Shown here: piece by piece, positions 1 to 5,722 of the stretch
Numbering within the stretch: position 1 is the stretch's first letter
Layout: the number at the start of each line of letters is the position of its first letter
Source of the DNA: Acidobacteriota bacterium
GTDB taxonomy: Bacteria; Actinomycetota; Actinomycetes; Actinomycetales; Micrococcaceae
Direction of reading: 5' to 3'
DNA length: 5,722 bases
Assembly (NCBI GenBank): GCA_019352125.1
Contig: JABBNV010000186.1
Location: 1 to 5,722 of the forward strand
Program-made: the position numbers and the translations under genes
Notes under the pieces: generated by a model
Told to the model about the DNA's origin: nothing
Database searches by the model: none
Seen by the model: only the letters and a program-made list of their open reading frames with translations

Positions 1-1
1 G

Positions 2-1351
2 GAGATGTACGTCTTCCCGGCTTCCCACTATGTGGCTGGCCCCGAGCGGATGAACAAGGCCATTGCCCGGATTGAAGACGAGCTGGCCGTGCGTCTGACG
101 GAACTCGAGGGGCAGAACAAGCTCCTCGAGGCCCAACGGTTACGTATGCGCACCACTTATGACCTGGAAATGATGCAGCAGATGGGATTCTGCAACGGCA
201 TTGAAAACTATTCGCGGCACATTGACGGCCGCGAGCAAGGAACAGCTCCGCACTGTTTGATTGACTACTTCCCGGATGATTTTCTGCTGGTTATTGATGA
301 ATCCCATGTGACGGTTCCGCAGATCGGTGCCATGTACGAGGGGGACATGTCCAGGAAGCGCACTCTGGTGGACCACGGGTTCCGGCTTCCCTCGGCTATG
401 GACAACCGTCCGCTGAAGTGGGACGAATTCCTCGAGCGGATTGGGCAAACCGTCTATCTTTCTGCCACGCCCGGTAAATACGAGCTGGGCAAGTCAGATG
501 GCTACGTCCAGCAGATTATTCGCCCCACCGGCCTCATCGACCCGGAAATCGTCGTCAAGCCGAGCAAGGGCCAGATTGATGATCTGTTGGGTGAAATCCG
601 CCAGCGGGTGGAAGTCAATGAGCGTGTGTTGGTGACCACGCTAACCAAACGGATGGCAGAGGATCTCACTGACTATCTGCTGGGCCATGGCGTGAAGGTT
701 CAGTATCTGCACTCGGACGTGGACACGCTGCGTCGTGTGGAATTGCTCCGCGAACTGCGGATGGGTGTCTTTGACGTACTAGTGGGAATCAACCTGCTCC
801 GCGAAGGCTTGGACCTGCCGGAAGTATCTCTGGTGAGCATTCTGGATGCGGATAAGGAAGGCTTCCTGCGGTCAGCTACATCCTTGATTCAGACCATTGG
901 GCGTGCTGCGCGTAACGTTTCGGGTCAGGTTCACATGTATGCGGACAAGATCACCAACTCCATGGCCATCGCTATCGATGAGACCAACCGGCGTCGTGCT
1001 ATTCAGGTGGAGTACAACACGACTCATGGCATTGACCCCACACCCTTGCGCAAGAAGATTGCGGACATCACGGACTCCCTCGCGCGTGAGGATGCTGACA
1101 CGGCTGCGTTGCTGCAATCCGCCAGCAAGGCGAAGACGAAGGCCAAGACGGCAGCGGGGCAAGCTGCACTGCGTCGCGACGGGCTGGCTGCTGCACCTGC
1201 CGAGGACTTGGTGGACTTGATCAGCCAGTTGACCGAGCAGATGCACGCCGCTGCGGGAGAACTGCAATTTGAACTGGCAGCGCGCCTGCGAGACGAAGTG
1301 GGGGACCTGAAGAAGGAACTACGCCAGATGCAGTCGGCCGGGCACGCCTGA
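2..1351 (+). CDS. uvrB: UvrB, excinuclease ABC subunit B (5'-truncated by window edge)
   Basis: UvrB is the damage-verifying helicase-like subunit of bacterial nucleotide excision repair. It is loaded by UvrA and recruits UvrC for incision. The reading frame is open from the left edge (GAG at 2-4), so the ATG at 5 is internal. About 449 C-terminal residues are visible, against roughly 670-700 for the family. The ATP-binding Walker A motif and most of the beta-hairpin region therefore lie off-window. Counting from the Met at 5, I see GIENYSRHIDGR (65-76), motif II DESH (98-101), motif III LSATPG (152-157), motif V around GINLLREGLDLPE (261-273) and motif VI QTIGRAARN (296-304) with both arginines. 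An Ala/Lys-rich linker (about 371-400) leads to the C-terminal UVR domain (about 401-440, with FELAARLRDE), which contacts UvrC. No key residue is missing in the visible part. The gene ends in TGA, seven bases before the next promoter's -10 box. Confidence 0.98.
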   Translation, partial: EMYVFPASHYVAGPERMNKAIARIEDELAVRLTELEGQNKLLEAQRLRMRTTYDLEMMQQMGFCNGIENYSRHIDGREQGTAPHCLIDYFPDDFLLVIDESHVTVPQIGAMYEGDMSRKRTLVDHGFRLPSAMDNRPLKWDEFLERIGQTVYLSATPGKYELGKSDGYVQQIIRPTGLIDPEIVVKPSKGQIDDLLGEIRQRVEVNERVLVTTLTKRMAEDLTDYLLGHGVKVQYLHSDVDTLRRVELLRELRMGVFDVLVGINLLREGLDLPEVSLVSILDADKEGFLRSATSLIQTIGRAARNVSGQVHMYADKITNSMAIAIDETNRRRAIQVEYNTTHGIDPTPLRKKIADITDSLAREDADTAALLQSASKAKTKAKTAAGQAALRRDGLAAAPAEDLVDLISQLTEQMHAAAGELQFELAARLRDEVGDLKKELRQMQSAGHA

Positions 1352-1357
1352 GTGGGA

Positions 1358-1363
1358 TATACT
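1358..1363 (+). promoter_or_regulatory. -10 box of the terC leader promoter
   Basis: TATACT matches the sigma-A/HrdB-type -10 consensus TATAAT at five of six positions. Transcription would start near 1369-1371, three to five bases before the first helix of the riboswitch, which is the usual arrangement. No convincing -35 hexamer is visible 16-19 bp upstream, where the sequence is GC-rich uvrB coding DNA. The promoter may be weak or need an activator. The box begins seven bases after the uvrB stop codon, so terC can be transcribed independently of uvrB. Confidence 0.55.
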
Positions 1364-1373
1364 AGAAAGAGAA

Positions 1374-1466
1374 CGTAGGGGAGTATCCCAAGCGCTATGA
1401 ACGTCAACACGTGAGTCATTGATGATTCGCCGGGCATAGCGGTCGGAAACGGCGGAGAGACTTACG
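1374..1466 (+). promoter_or_regulatory. yybP-ykoY manganese riboswitch aptamer
   Basis: This RNA class senses Mn2+ and typically controls TerC/YkoY-type and other Mn2+ export genes. The conserved elements appear in order: GGGGAGUA (1378-1385), GUCAACA (1403-1409), CGCCGGGC (1428-1435) and GAGACUUAC (1457-1465). Helices can be drawn by hand. P1 is CGUAGG 1374-1379 with CUUACG 1461-1466 (one G-U). P2 is CGCUAUG 1393-1399 with CAUAGCG 1435-1441 (seven perfect pairs). An inner helix is CGUCAA 1402-1407 with UUGAUG 1419-1424. A short hairpin GUCG 1442-1445 with CGGC 1450-1453 is capped by a GAAA tetraloop. The GGGGAGUA and CCGGGC segments correspond to the two loops that form the metal site in solved members. 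Position next to a TerC gene strongly supports the call. The expression platform is probably translational (see the 1465-1486 findings). Confidence 0.9.
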
Positions 1467-1485
1467 CGGATTGTTCGCGACCTAC

Positions 1486-1491
1486 GAAAGG
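1486..1491 (+). promoter_or_regulatory. Ribosome binding site of terC
   Basis: GAAAGG lies six bases before the GTG at 1498, which is ideal Shine-Dalgarno spacing and decides the start of terC. It lies 20 bases 3' of the riboswitch closing helix. Its first G is also the last base of CCUACG (1481-1486), which can pair perfectly with the 5' strand of P1. Access to this site is therefore the plausible point of riboswitch control. Confidence 0.7.
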
Positions 1492-1497
1492 CCTCCT

Positions 1498-2574
1498 GTG
1501 CCCCAACTTCCCTTAGCCTTTGAAATCGGATCCTTCGTGGTCCTTGGCCTCATTCTGTTGGTTGACCTGTTTCTGGTCACCAAACGCCCTCACGAACCAT
1601 CGGTGCGAGAGTCCGGCCTGTGGATCGGGTTCTACGTAGCACTTGCGCTGATTTTTGGTGCGCTGCTGTATGTGTTCACTGATCATGAATTCGCTGGCCA
1701 GTTTTATGCCGGCTGGGTCACCGAATACAGTCTGAGTATTGACAACCTGTTCGTGTTCATCATCATCATGGCCAGATTCTCGGTGCCCCGTAAGCTCCAA
1801 CAAGAAGTGCTGATGTTCGGCATCGTCATTGCGTTGGTGCTCCGCGGAATATTCATCCTGCTGGGCGCGTACGTCATTCAACAGTTCAGCTGGGTGTTCT
1901 TCATCTTCGGTGCGTTTCTGCTCTACACGGCGTACAAGCAGGCCACGGAGAAGGACTCTGAGGATGAGGACACTGAGAATGCGCTGATCCGTACTGTGCG
2001 TCGGTTCATTCCCGTGTCCGATACGTTCCATGGCAGCAAGCTGCGCAGCACGGTCAATGGCAAGAAGGTGTTTACGCCTATGCTGATCGTCCTGGTGACG
2101 ATCGGTCTCACCGATCTCCTCTTCGCTGTGGATTCCATTCCGGCAATCTTCGGCCTGACCCAAAGCGCCTTCATTGTCTTTGCCGCCAACATCTTCGCAT
2201 TGATGGGCCTGCGTCAGCTGTACTTCCTGCTGGGCGGGATGATGAAGCGCCTTATCTACATCAAGCATGCACTCTCCGTGATTCTGGCCTTTATTGGCGT
2301 CAAGCTGATTTTGCACGCGATGCACGTGAATGAGTTGCCGTTTATCAACGGTGGCCAGCACATCACGTGGGCCCCGGAGATCCCCACCATGGTTTCGCTG
2401 GCTGTGATTGTTGGTACGGTGCTGATCGCGGTGCTGGCTAGCTTGCTGAGCCCGCAGGGCAGAGCCATGGCAGCAGCGGTCAAGGCTGATCAGGCCACGA
2501 CCACTGAAGAACAGGCAGCCACGGACGCCGAACAGCTGTCAGCACCCAAAACCAGCCCGAACCCGAAGGGCTAG
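1498..2574 (+). CDS. TerC family integral membrane protein, probable Mn2+ exporter
   Basis: TerC-family proteins (Alx, YkoY/MeeY-type) are polytopic membrane proteins linked to tellurium resistance by name. Characterised members mainly act in Mn2+ efflux and metalation of exported enzymes. From GTG 1498 the product is 358 residues. It has about nine hydrophobic segments (about 11-27, 41-60, 81-92, 105-123, 130-146, 193-215, 222-243, 257-274, 297-317). The two family signatures carry the metal-ligand acidic residues: EYSLSIDNLFVF (76-87, D82/N83) and DLLFAVDSIPAIF (206-218, D206, D212). An acidic loop (151-160) sits mid-protein, and a hydrophilic Ala/Thr/Glu/Pro tail follows about residue 325. 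A TTG at 1471 would add nine residues, but it lies directly behind the aptamer. GTG has the better ribosome binding site, and its N-terminus, PQLPLAFEIGSF, resembles Arthrobacter homologues as I recall them. Expression is likely controlled by the upstream manganese riboswitch. The stop codon overlaps the convergent peptidase gene. Confidence 0.94.
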   Translation: MPQLPLAFEIGSFVVLGLILLVDLFLVTKRPHEPSVRESGLWIGFYVALALIFGALLYVFTDHEFAGQFYAGWVTEYSLSIDNLFVFIIIMARFSVPRKLQQEVLMFGIVIALVLRGIFILLGAYVIQQFSWVFFIFGAFLLYTAYKQATEKDSEDEDTENALIRTVRRFIPVSDTFHGSKLRSTVNGKKVFTPMLIVLVTIGLTDLLFAVDSIPAIFGLTQSAFIVFAANIFALMGLRQLYFLLGGMMKRLIYIKHALSVILAFIGVKLILHAMHVNELPFINGGQHITWAPEIPTMVSLAVIVGTVLIAVLASLLSPQGRAMAAAVKADQATTTEEQAATDAEQLSAPKTSPNPKG

Positions 2575-2575
2575 G
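2548..2575 (-). terminator. Possible weak intrinsic terminator of the minus-strand operon
   Basis: On the minus strand, CC (2575-2574) and AGCCC (2572-2568) can pair with GGGCT (2558-2554) and GG (2553-2552), leaving T2573 as a one-base bulge. This GC-rich stem is followed at once by TTTT (2551-2548). It begins inside the peptidase stop codon and lies within the terC 3' coding end, the only place available because the genes leave no spacer. The U tract is short and the loop is nine bases, or a smaller UUCG loop, so efficiency is uncertain. On the plus strand the same stem lacks a U tract. Confidence 0.35.
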
Positions 2576-3860
2576 CCCGAACTGCCCGGACCATGGACAG
2601 CAGGCGAGCAAAGATAGCTTCACCGTCGTCTGCCAGGCCATCGTGGTGGAAGTCCGCGGTCTCCCAGACCTGGAGACCGCGGACCCGGCCAGCCGTTTCC
2701 AGGGCAATGTCCCGATCTACGTAGATGTCATCCGTGTAGACGGCTGCCGCCACAGGCACTGTGTTGTGGGCCAGCACGTCTAGATCGTAGAGGGCTGGCC
2801 AGTCAGTGCGCTCCGCCAATGCTTGGGCCGTGGCAGCAAGCGGCTTGAGGGCAGGGTCCTGTTCGAAGTACCACGGATACACCATCTCGCCCGTGAGGAG
2901 TGGCTCGGGTGCATTCGGCTTGAAGTCTGCAAACTGCTCCAGCACGCGCTGGGCGGACCAATTGCTCGCTTCGCCCTGGCAGTAGATGGACTCGTGCAGT
3001 ACGGCGTAGAGCGGATTACTGGCCCTGGTCACCTGCTCGTTCACCTGGTGCAAAAAGGTATCGCTCAGGCGTCGTTGGCCGTCCACCACTATGAACGCGT
3101 CCTCCAACAGGTAGTGCAGGCCGTCAATGCGGACGTTTCCGCCCAGGTAGTTTCCCACCAGCAGGAAGCGCTCCGGGCTTAGCCGCTCGCCCGTAGCAAG
3201 GAATTCCTCCGTTGACGCTAGGTGGCGGACCACCTCTGTGAGAAGGGAGCGGTCCTGTGGGTAACGCTCAAAGTACTCTGCATTGCGTGCAGCCAGCCGC
3301 ATAAACGTCGCCTGATAGACGCGGTCCGGGTGCCCCGTGAGGGGGCCCAGCCCACCGGTCATGAGCACCTCGCGCAGGCTCTGCGGTGCCACAGAAAGGT
3401 AGGTGAGAGCGCAGAAACCACCAAAACTTTGACCGAGGATGCTCCACTGTTCGGCACCGAGATACCCGCGGAAGGCTTCGGCGTCGGCAACGATGGAGTC
3501 AGCCCTGAAATGCGCTAGATAGTCTGCCTGCTCAAAGGGAGTCCCACGTTCGGCCAGCGTCTGCCGGTTGGCGGGGGTGGAGAGTCCGGTACCGCGCTGG
3601 TCCAGCATCAGTACCCGGAAGGTTTTGGTAGCCTCTTTGAGCCAGCCGGAGTCGTCCACCGGGCGCATCCCACGCCCGCCGGGACCGCCCTGCAAATACA
3701 GCAGCCAAGGCAGTGCGGCCACCTCGTGCGGCGTGAATTTGGCAGCGACCATCTCCCGTGCAAAGACGGCGATGTGTTCGCCGTCGGGCTCTGCGTGGTT
3801 CAACGGGACCGTGAGCCAATGGTCGGTCATGCTCAGCGTTTTGACCCTGTATGTACTCAT
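2571..3860 (-). CDS. Proline iminopeptidase-like alpha/beta hydrolase (peptidase family S33)
   Basis: The protein resembles the proline iminopeptidase of Streptomyces (prolyl aminopeptidase), a cytoplasmic enzyme that removes N-terminal proline from peptides. It is 429 residues, with no signal peptide or membrane segment. The oxyanion-hole region reads LQGGPGG (56-62), followed by LMLDQRGTGLS (84-94). The nucleophile elbow is GQSFGG, with Ser145. The C-terminal half carries the likely catalytic acid in YTDDIYVD (375-382; D377 or D378) and the histidine in FHHDGL (404-409; probably H406). A helical cap lies between. The ATG at 3860 is chosen because it overlaps the stop of the upstream acetyltransferase gene as ATGA and has GGAG (3869-3872) eight bases upstream. 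Longer in-frame starts up to 3908 would run through the neighbour's code, and a later ATG at 3830 would remove little. Substrate preference cannot be read from the sequence; another aminopeptidase or esterase activity is possible. Confidence 0.9.
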   Translation of the reverse strand: MSTYRVKTLSMTDHWLTVPLNHAEPDGEHIAVFAREMVAAKFTPHEVAALPWLLYLQGGPGGRGMRPVDDSGWLKEATKTFRVLMLDQRGTGLSTPANRQTLAERGTPFEQADYLAHFRADSIVADAEAFRGYLGAEQWSILGQSFGGFCALTYLSVAPQSLREVLMTGGLGPLTGHPDRVYQATFMRLAARNAEYFERYPQDRSLLTEVVRHLASTEEFLATGERLSPERFLLVGNYLGGNVRIDGLHYLLEDAFIVVDGQRRLSDTFLHQVNEQVTRASNPLYAVLHESIYCQGEASNWSAQRVLEQFADFKPNAPEPLLTGEMVYPWYFEQDPALKPLAATAQALAERTDWPALYDLDVLAHNTVPVAAAVYTDDIYVDRDIALETAGRVRGLQVWETADFHHDGLADDGEAIFARLLSMVRAVRA

Positions 3861-4342
3861 GCACCAAACTCCGCAAGCGCCGCACCACCGAGACGGAAGA
3901 CGTGCCAACCATCCATGGGCGCAGCACCAATGCTGCGATAAAAGTCAATGGACGGTGTGTTCCAATCCAACACGGACCACTCAACGCGGGCGTAGCCTCG
4001 TTCCAGGGCCAATTCTACCAGGGTCTTCAGGAGCGCCTTCCCGTAGCCCTTGCCTCGTGCCTCTGGCCGAACGTACAGATCCTCCAGATGGATGCCGTGC
4101 ACACCCTCCCACGTGGAGTAGTTGAGGAACCAGAGGGCCACGCCGACTATGCCCCCCTCGGGAAGCGAAGCATCCTCCACCACATGAGCCCACACGCGTG
4201 GGTTATCGCCAAAGAGGTGCTCGGTCAGCAAATCGTGGGTATTGGCGACGGCGTCGGGTTCCTTTTCGTAGATGGCCAAGTCATGAATCAGGGTCAAAAT
4301 GTCCGGGACGTCAGAGGGGCGCGCAGTGCGAATAGTAGCCAT
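3857..4342 (-). CDS. GNAT N-acetyltransferase, SSAT/diamine acetyltransferase type
   Basis: This 161-residue protein is a single-domain GNAT enzyme that would transfer acetyl from acetyl-CoA to a primary amine. The order of motifs resembles spermidine/spermine N1-acetyltransferase and thialysine acetyltransferase relatives: YEKEPD (25-30), NYST (74-77), GIHLEDLYV (83-91), the acetyl-CoA pyrophosphate loop RPEARGKGYGKALL (92-105), EWSVLDWN (121-128) and DFYRSIGA (133-140). Tyr135 is the usual general acid. Length is typical and nothing is missing. Polyamine or a similar small amine is therefore the best guess for the substrate, but GNAT specificity is hard to assign from sequence. The ATG at 4342 lies 13 bp after the helicase stop with only a weak AGG upstream, which suggests translation partly coupled to the preceding gene. 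Its TGA overlaps the peptidase ATG. It is the middle gene of the apparent three-gene operon. Confidence 0.9.
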   Translation of the reverse strand: MATIRTARPSDVPDILTLIHDLAIYEKEPDAVANTHDLLTEHLFGDNPRVWAHVVEDASLPEGGIVGVALWFLNYSTWEGVHGIHLEDLYVRPEARGKGYGKALLKTLVELALERGYARVEWSVLDWNTPSIDFYRSIGAAPMDGWHVFRLGGAALAEFGA

Positions 4343-4355
4343 CTACCGAGCCTAT

Positions 4356-5722
4356 CTATAGCCGGGCAAAGTCCACCATTCGCACCACGGCTGAACCGGC
4401 CGCATTGGATGCCTCAAGGTCAATTTCCGCAATCATTTGCCAGTCGTGATTTCCGGCGGGGTCGTCAATAATCTGCTTGACAGTCCAGGTGTCTGCGGCT
4501 TTGCTGATCACCAGTAGCGCGGGGCCACGCGCTTCAGGGCCGTCGTTGATGAATTCATGTTCGTCCCAATAGGCATCCAGGGCATCTGCCCAGCGATCGC
4601 TGTCCCAGCCAGACTCGCCGTCCAGCGCGCCCAACGCCTCGAAATTGTCCACAGCCGCTAGTTCCACGCGCCGGAACATTTCGTTGCGCACCATCACGCG
4701 GAACGCCCGCTCGTTGCCGGTCAACGACGGCGGCGGTGGCGGGGGCGCGTCATGCGGGGTGGGGCTTAGACCATTGGTGAGTTCTTCCCACTCGTCCAGT
4801 AGCGAAGAATCAACCTGACGGACCAATTCTCCGAGCCAAGCGATCAGATCTTGCAAGTCTTCACGCAACGCGTCGCGGGGCACCGTCTGGCTCAAGGCCT
4901 TGTACGCGTCAGCCAGGTAACGGAGCACAATCCCTTCGGAGCGGGACAGACTGTAGAACTGGACAAACTCACCAAAGTTCATGGCCCGGGTGTACATGTC
5001 CCGGACAATTGACTTCGGAGCCAACTCAAAGTCGCCCACCCACGGCGCGTGCTTGCGGTAAACCTCAAATGCTTCACTCAAGAGCTCCGCAAGCGGCTGG
5101 GGGTAGGTCACTTCATCGAGTGCGGCCATTCGGGCCTCATACTCCACGCCATCAGATTTCATGCTGGCCACGGCCTCACCGCGAGCAAACTTGAGCTGGG
5201 CGGAGAGAATTTGCCGTGGCTTCTCCAGCGTGGATTCGATCACAGAGACCACGTCCAGGGCGTATTCGGGCGATTCGGGGTCAAGCAGCTCCAGGGCGGC
5301 CAGCGCAAAGGGGGATAGGGGCTGATTCAAGGCAAAGTTCAGTTGCAGATGCACAGTAAGTCGCAGGGTGCGCCCGTCTGGCCCCTGCTCGGCTTCAGGA
5401 ATGCGCTCAATAATTCCGGCGCTGAGCAATTCGCGCGCGATGCCTAGGGCCTTGCGCATGAGTTTCAGCTGCGAGGAACGCGATTGGTGGTTTTCTGTCA
5501 GCAGTCGGCGGGCGGCTACAAAGGGGTCTCCAGGGCGTTCCAAAAGGTTCAGCAGCATCGCATGCGTGATGGTGAAACTGGAGGTCAGCGACTCCGGAAC
5601 TGACTCCACCAATCGGTTGAAGGTGGGCTCACCCCAACTCACAAATCCTTCCGGTGGCTTCTTCTTGACCACTTGGCGTAGCTTCTTGGTGTCGTCACCG
5701 AATTTCGCGACGGCTTTTGCCA
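4356..5722 (-). CDS. DEAD/DEAH-box helicase with DUF3516, C-terminal part (5' end beyond window)
   Basis: The frame is open to the right edge, with at least 16 codons before the GTG at 5672. That GTG is internal, and 454 C-terminal residues are visible. The first residues (KAVAKFGDDTKKLRQVVKKK) and KPPEGFVSWGEPTFNRLV (21-38), then THAMLLNLLERPGD (52-65), match the segment just after the second RecA domain in actinobacterial Ski2-like helicases that carry DUF3516. Such proteins are usually about 830-850 residues, so the ATPase motifs lie off-window. Residues from about 150 to the end are predicted mostly helical and match my recollection of DUF3516, whose role is unknown. A six-proline run (residues 326-331, bases 4728-4745) forms a flexible linker before the last 120 residues. 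RNA unwinding is inferred from family membership only. The gene is followed 13 bp later by the acetyltransferase gene. The stop is TAG. Confidence 0.9.
   Translation of the reverse strand, partial: AKAVAKFGDDTKKLRQVVKKKPPEGFVSWGEPTFNRLVESVPESLTSSFTITHAMLLNLLERPGDPFVAARRLLTENHQSRSSQLKLMRKALGIARELLSAGIIERIPEAEQGPDGRTLRLTVHLQLNFALNQPLSPFALAALELLDPESPEYALDVVSVIESTLEKPRQILSAQLKFARGEAVASMKSDGVEYEARMAALDEVTYPQPLAELLSEAFEVYRKHAPWVGDFELAPKSIVRDMYTRAMNFGEFVQFYSLSRSEGIVLRYLADAYKALSQTVPRDALREDLQDLIAWLGELVRQVDSSLLDEWEELTNGLSPTPHDAPPPPPPSLTGNERAFRVMVRNEMFRRVELAAVDNFEALGALDGESGWDSDRWADALDAYWDEHEFINDGPEARGPALLVISKAADTWTVKQIIDDPAGNHDWQMIAEIDLEASNAAGSAVVRMVDFARL

Noticed and set aside
1352..1390. Intrinsic terminator for uvrB
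   Set aside because: The TGGGATA/TATCCCA repeat has a 24-base loop and no following U tract, and it overlaps the promoter and aptamer, so it does not look like a terminator.
1397..1414. Five-codon upstream frame (MNVNT, stop TGA) inside the leader
   Set aside because: It lies within the riboswitch P2 and inner helix and covers the conserved GUCAACA block. There is no Shine-Dalgarno sequence before it, so RNA structure explains the bases.
1513..2361. Long open frame on the minus strand (282 codons) opposite terC
   Set aside because: It is fully antisense to a well-recognised membrane protein gene. Its translation is rich in Gln, His, Glu and Asp, as expected from reverse-reading hydrophobic codons, and it shows no domain or ribosome binding site.
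3861..3908. Sixteen-codon N-terminal extension of the peptidase from an upstream start at 3908
   Set aside because: It would be read through the acetyltransferase code in another frame, is Cys/Trp/Arg-rich and unlike the family N-terminus. The ATGA overlap with GGAG supports 3860.
3851..4471. Plus-strand open frame (206 codons) opposite the acetyltransferase gene and the helicase 3' end
   Set aside because: It crosses the antisense of three convincing genes, and the predicted protein has no recognisable motif. It is a shadow of the opposite-strand code.
5670..5672. GTG at 5672 as the true start of a 438-residue DUF3516 protein
   Set aside because: The frame stays open to the window edge and the residues before it match the helicase/DUF3516 junction, so it is an internal valine codon.

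Overview
This is chromosomal DNA from a moderately GC-rich actinobacterium. The closest fit, judged from remembered family sequences, is Micrococcaceae (Arthrobacter and relatives). The indicators are the UvrB sequence style, a TerC protein opening with PQLPLAFEIGSF, a Streptomyces-type proline iminopeptidase, and a helicase with the actinobacterial DUF3516 C-terminal region. Coding density is very high. I see no mobile element, CRISPR array, tRNA or rRNA.

Left half, plus strand: the window opens inside uvrB (nucleotide excision repair; the first third of the gene is missing). Just after the uvrB stop are a -10 promoter box (1358-1363) and a structured leader at 1374-1466. I identify the leader as a yybP-ykoY manganese riboswitch. 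It precedes a TerC-family membrane protein gene (best start GTG 1498, stop 2574), the classic target of this RNA class, so manganese-responsive control of a Mn2+ exporter is the coherent reading. The leader also contains a possible switching element: the 5' strand of the closing helix P1 (1374-1379) can pair perfectly with 1481-1486, which abuts the terC ribosome binding site.

Right half, minus strand, in transcription order: the C-terminal 454 codons of a DEAD/DEAH-box (Ski2-like) helicase with DUF3516 (5722 to 4356); a GNAT acetyltransferase of the SSAT/diamine type (4342 to 3857); and a proline iminopeptidase-like S33 hydrolase (3860 to 2571). The helicase and GNAT genes are 13 bp apart. 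The GNAT stop and peptidase start overlap as ATGA. The three therefore look like one operon, whose promoter would lie beyond the right edge.

The two halves converge with no spacer: terC and the peptidase gene overlap by the self-complementary tetranucleotide CTAG (2571-2574). A GC-rich hairpin there is followed by four T on the minus strand, a possible weak terminator for the minus-strand operon.

I find no wholly undescribed system. The part most worth study is the 1353-1500 leader: promoter, riboswitch, alternative pairings and start-site ambiguity within about 150 bases.
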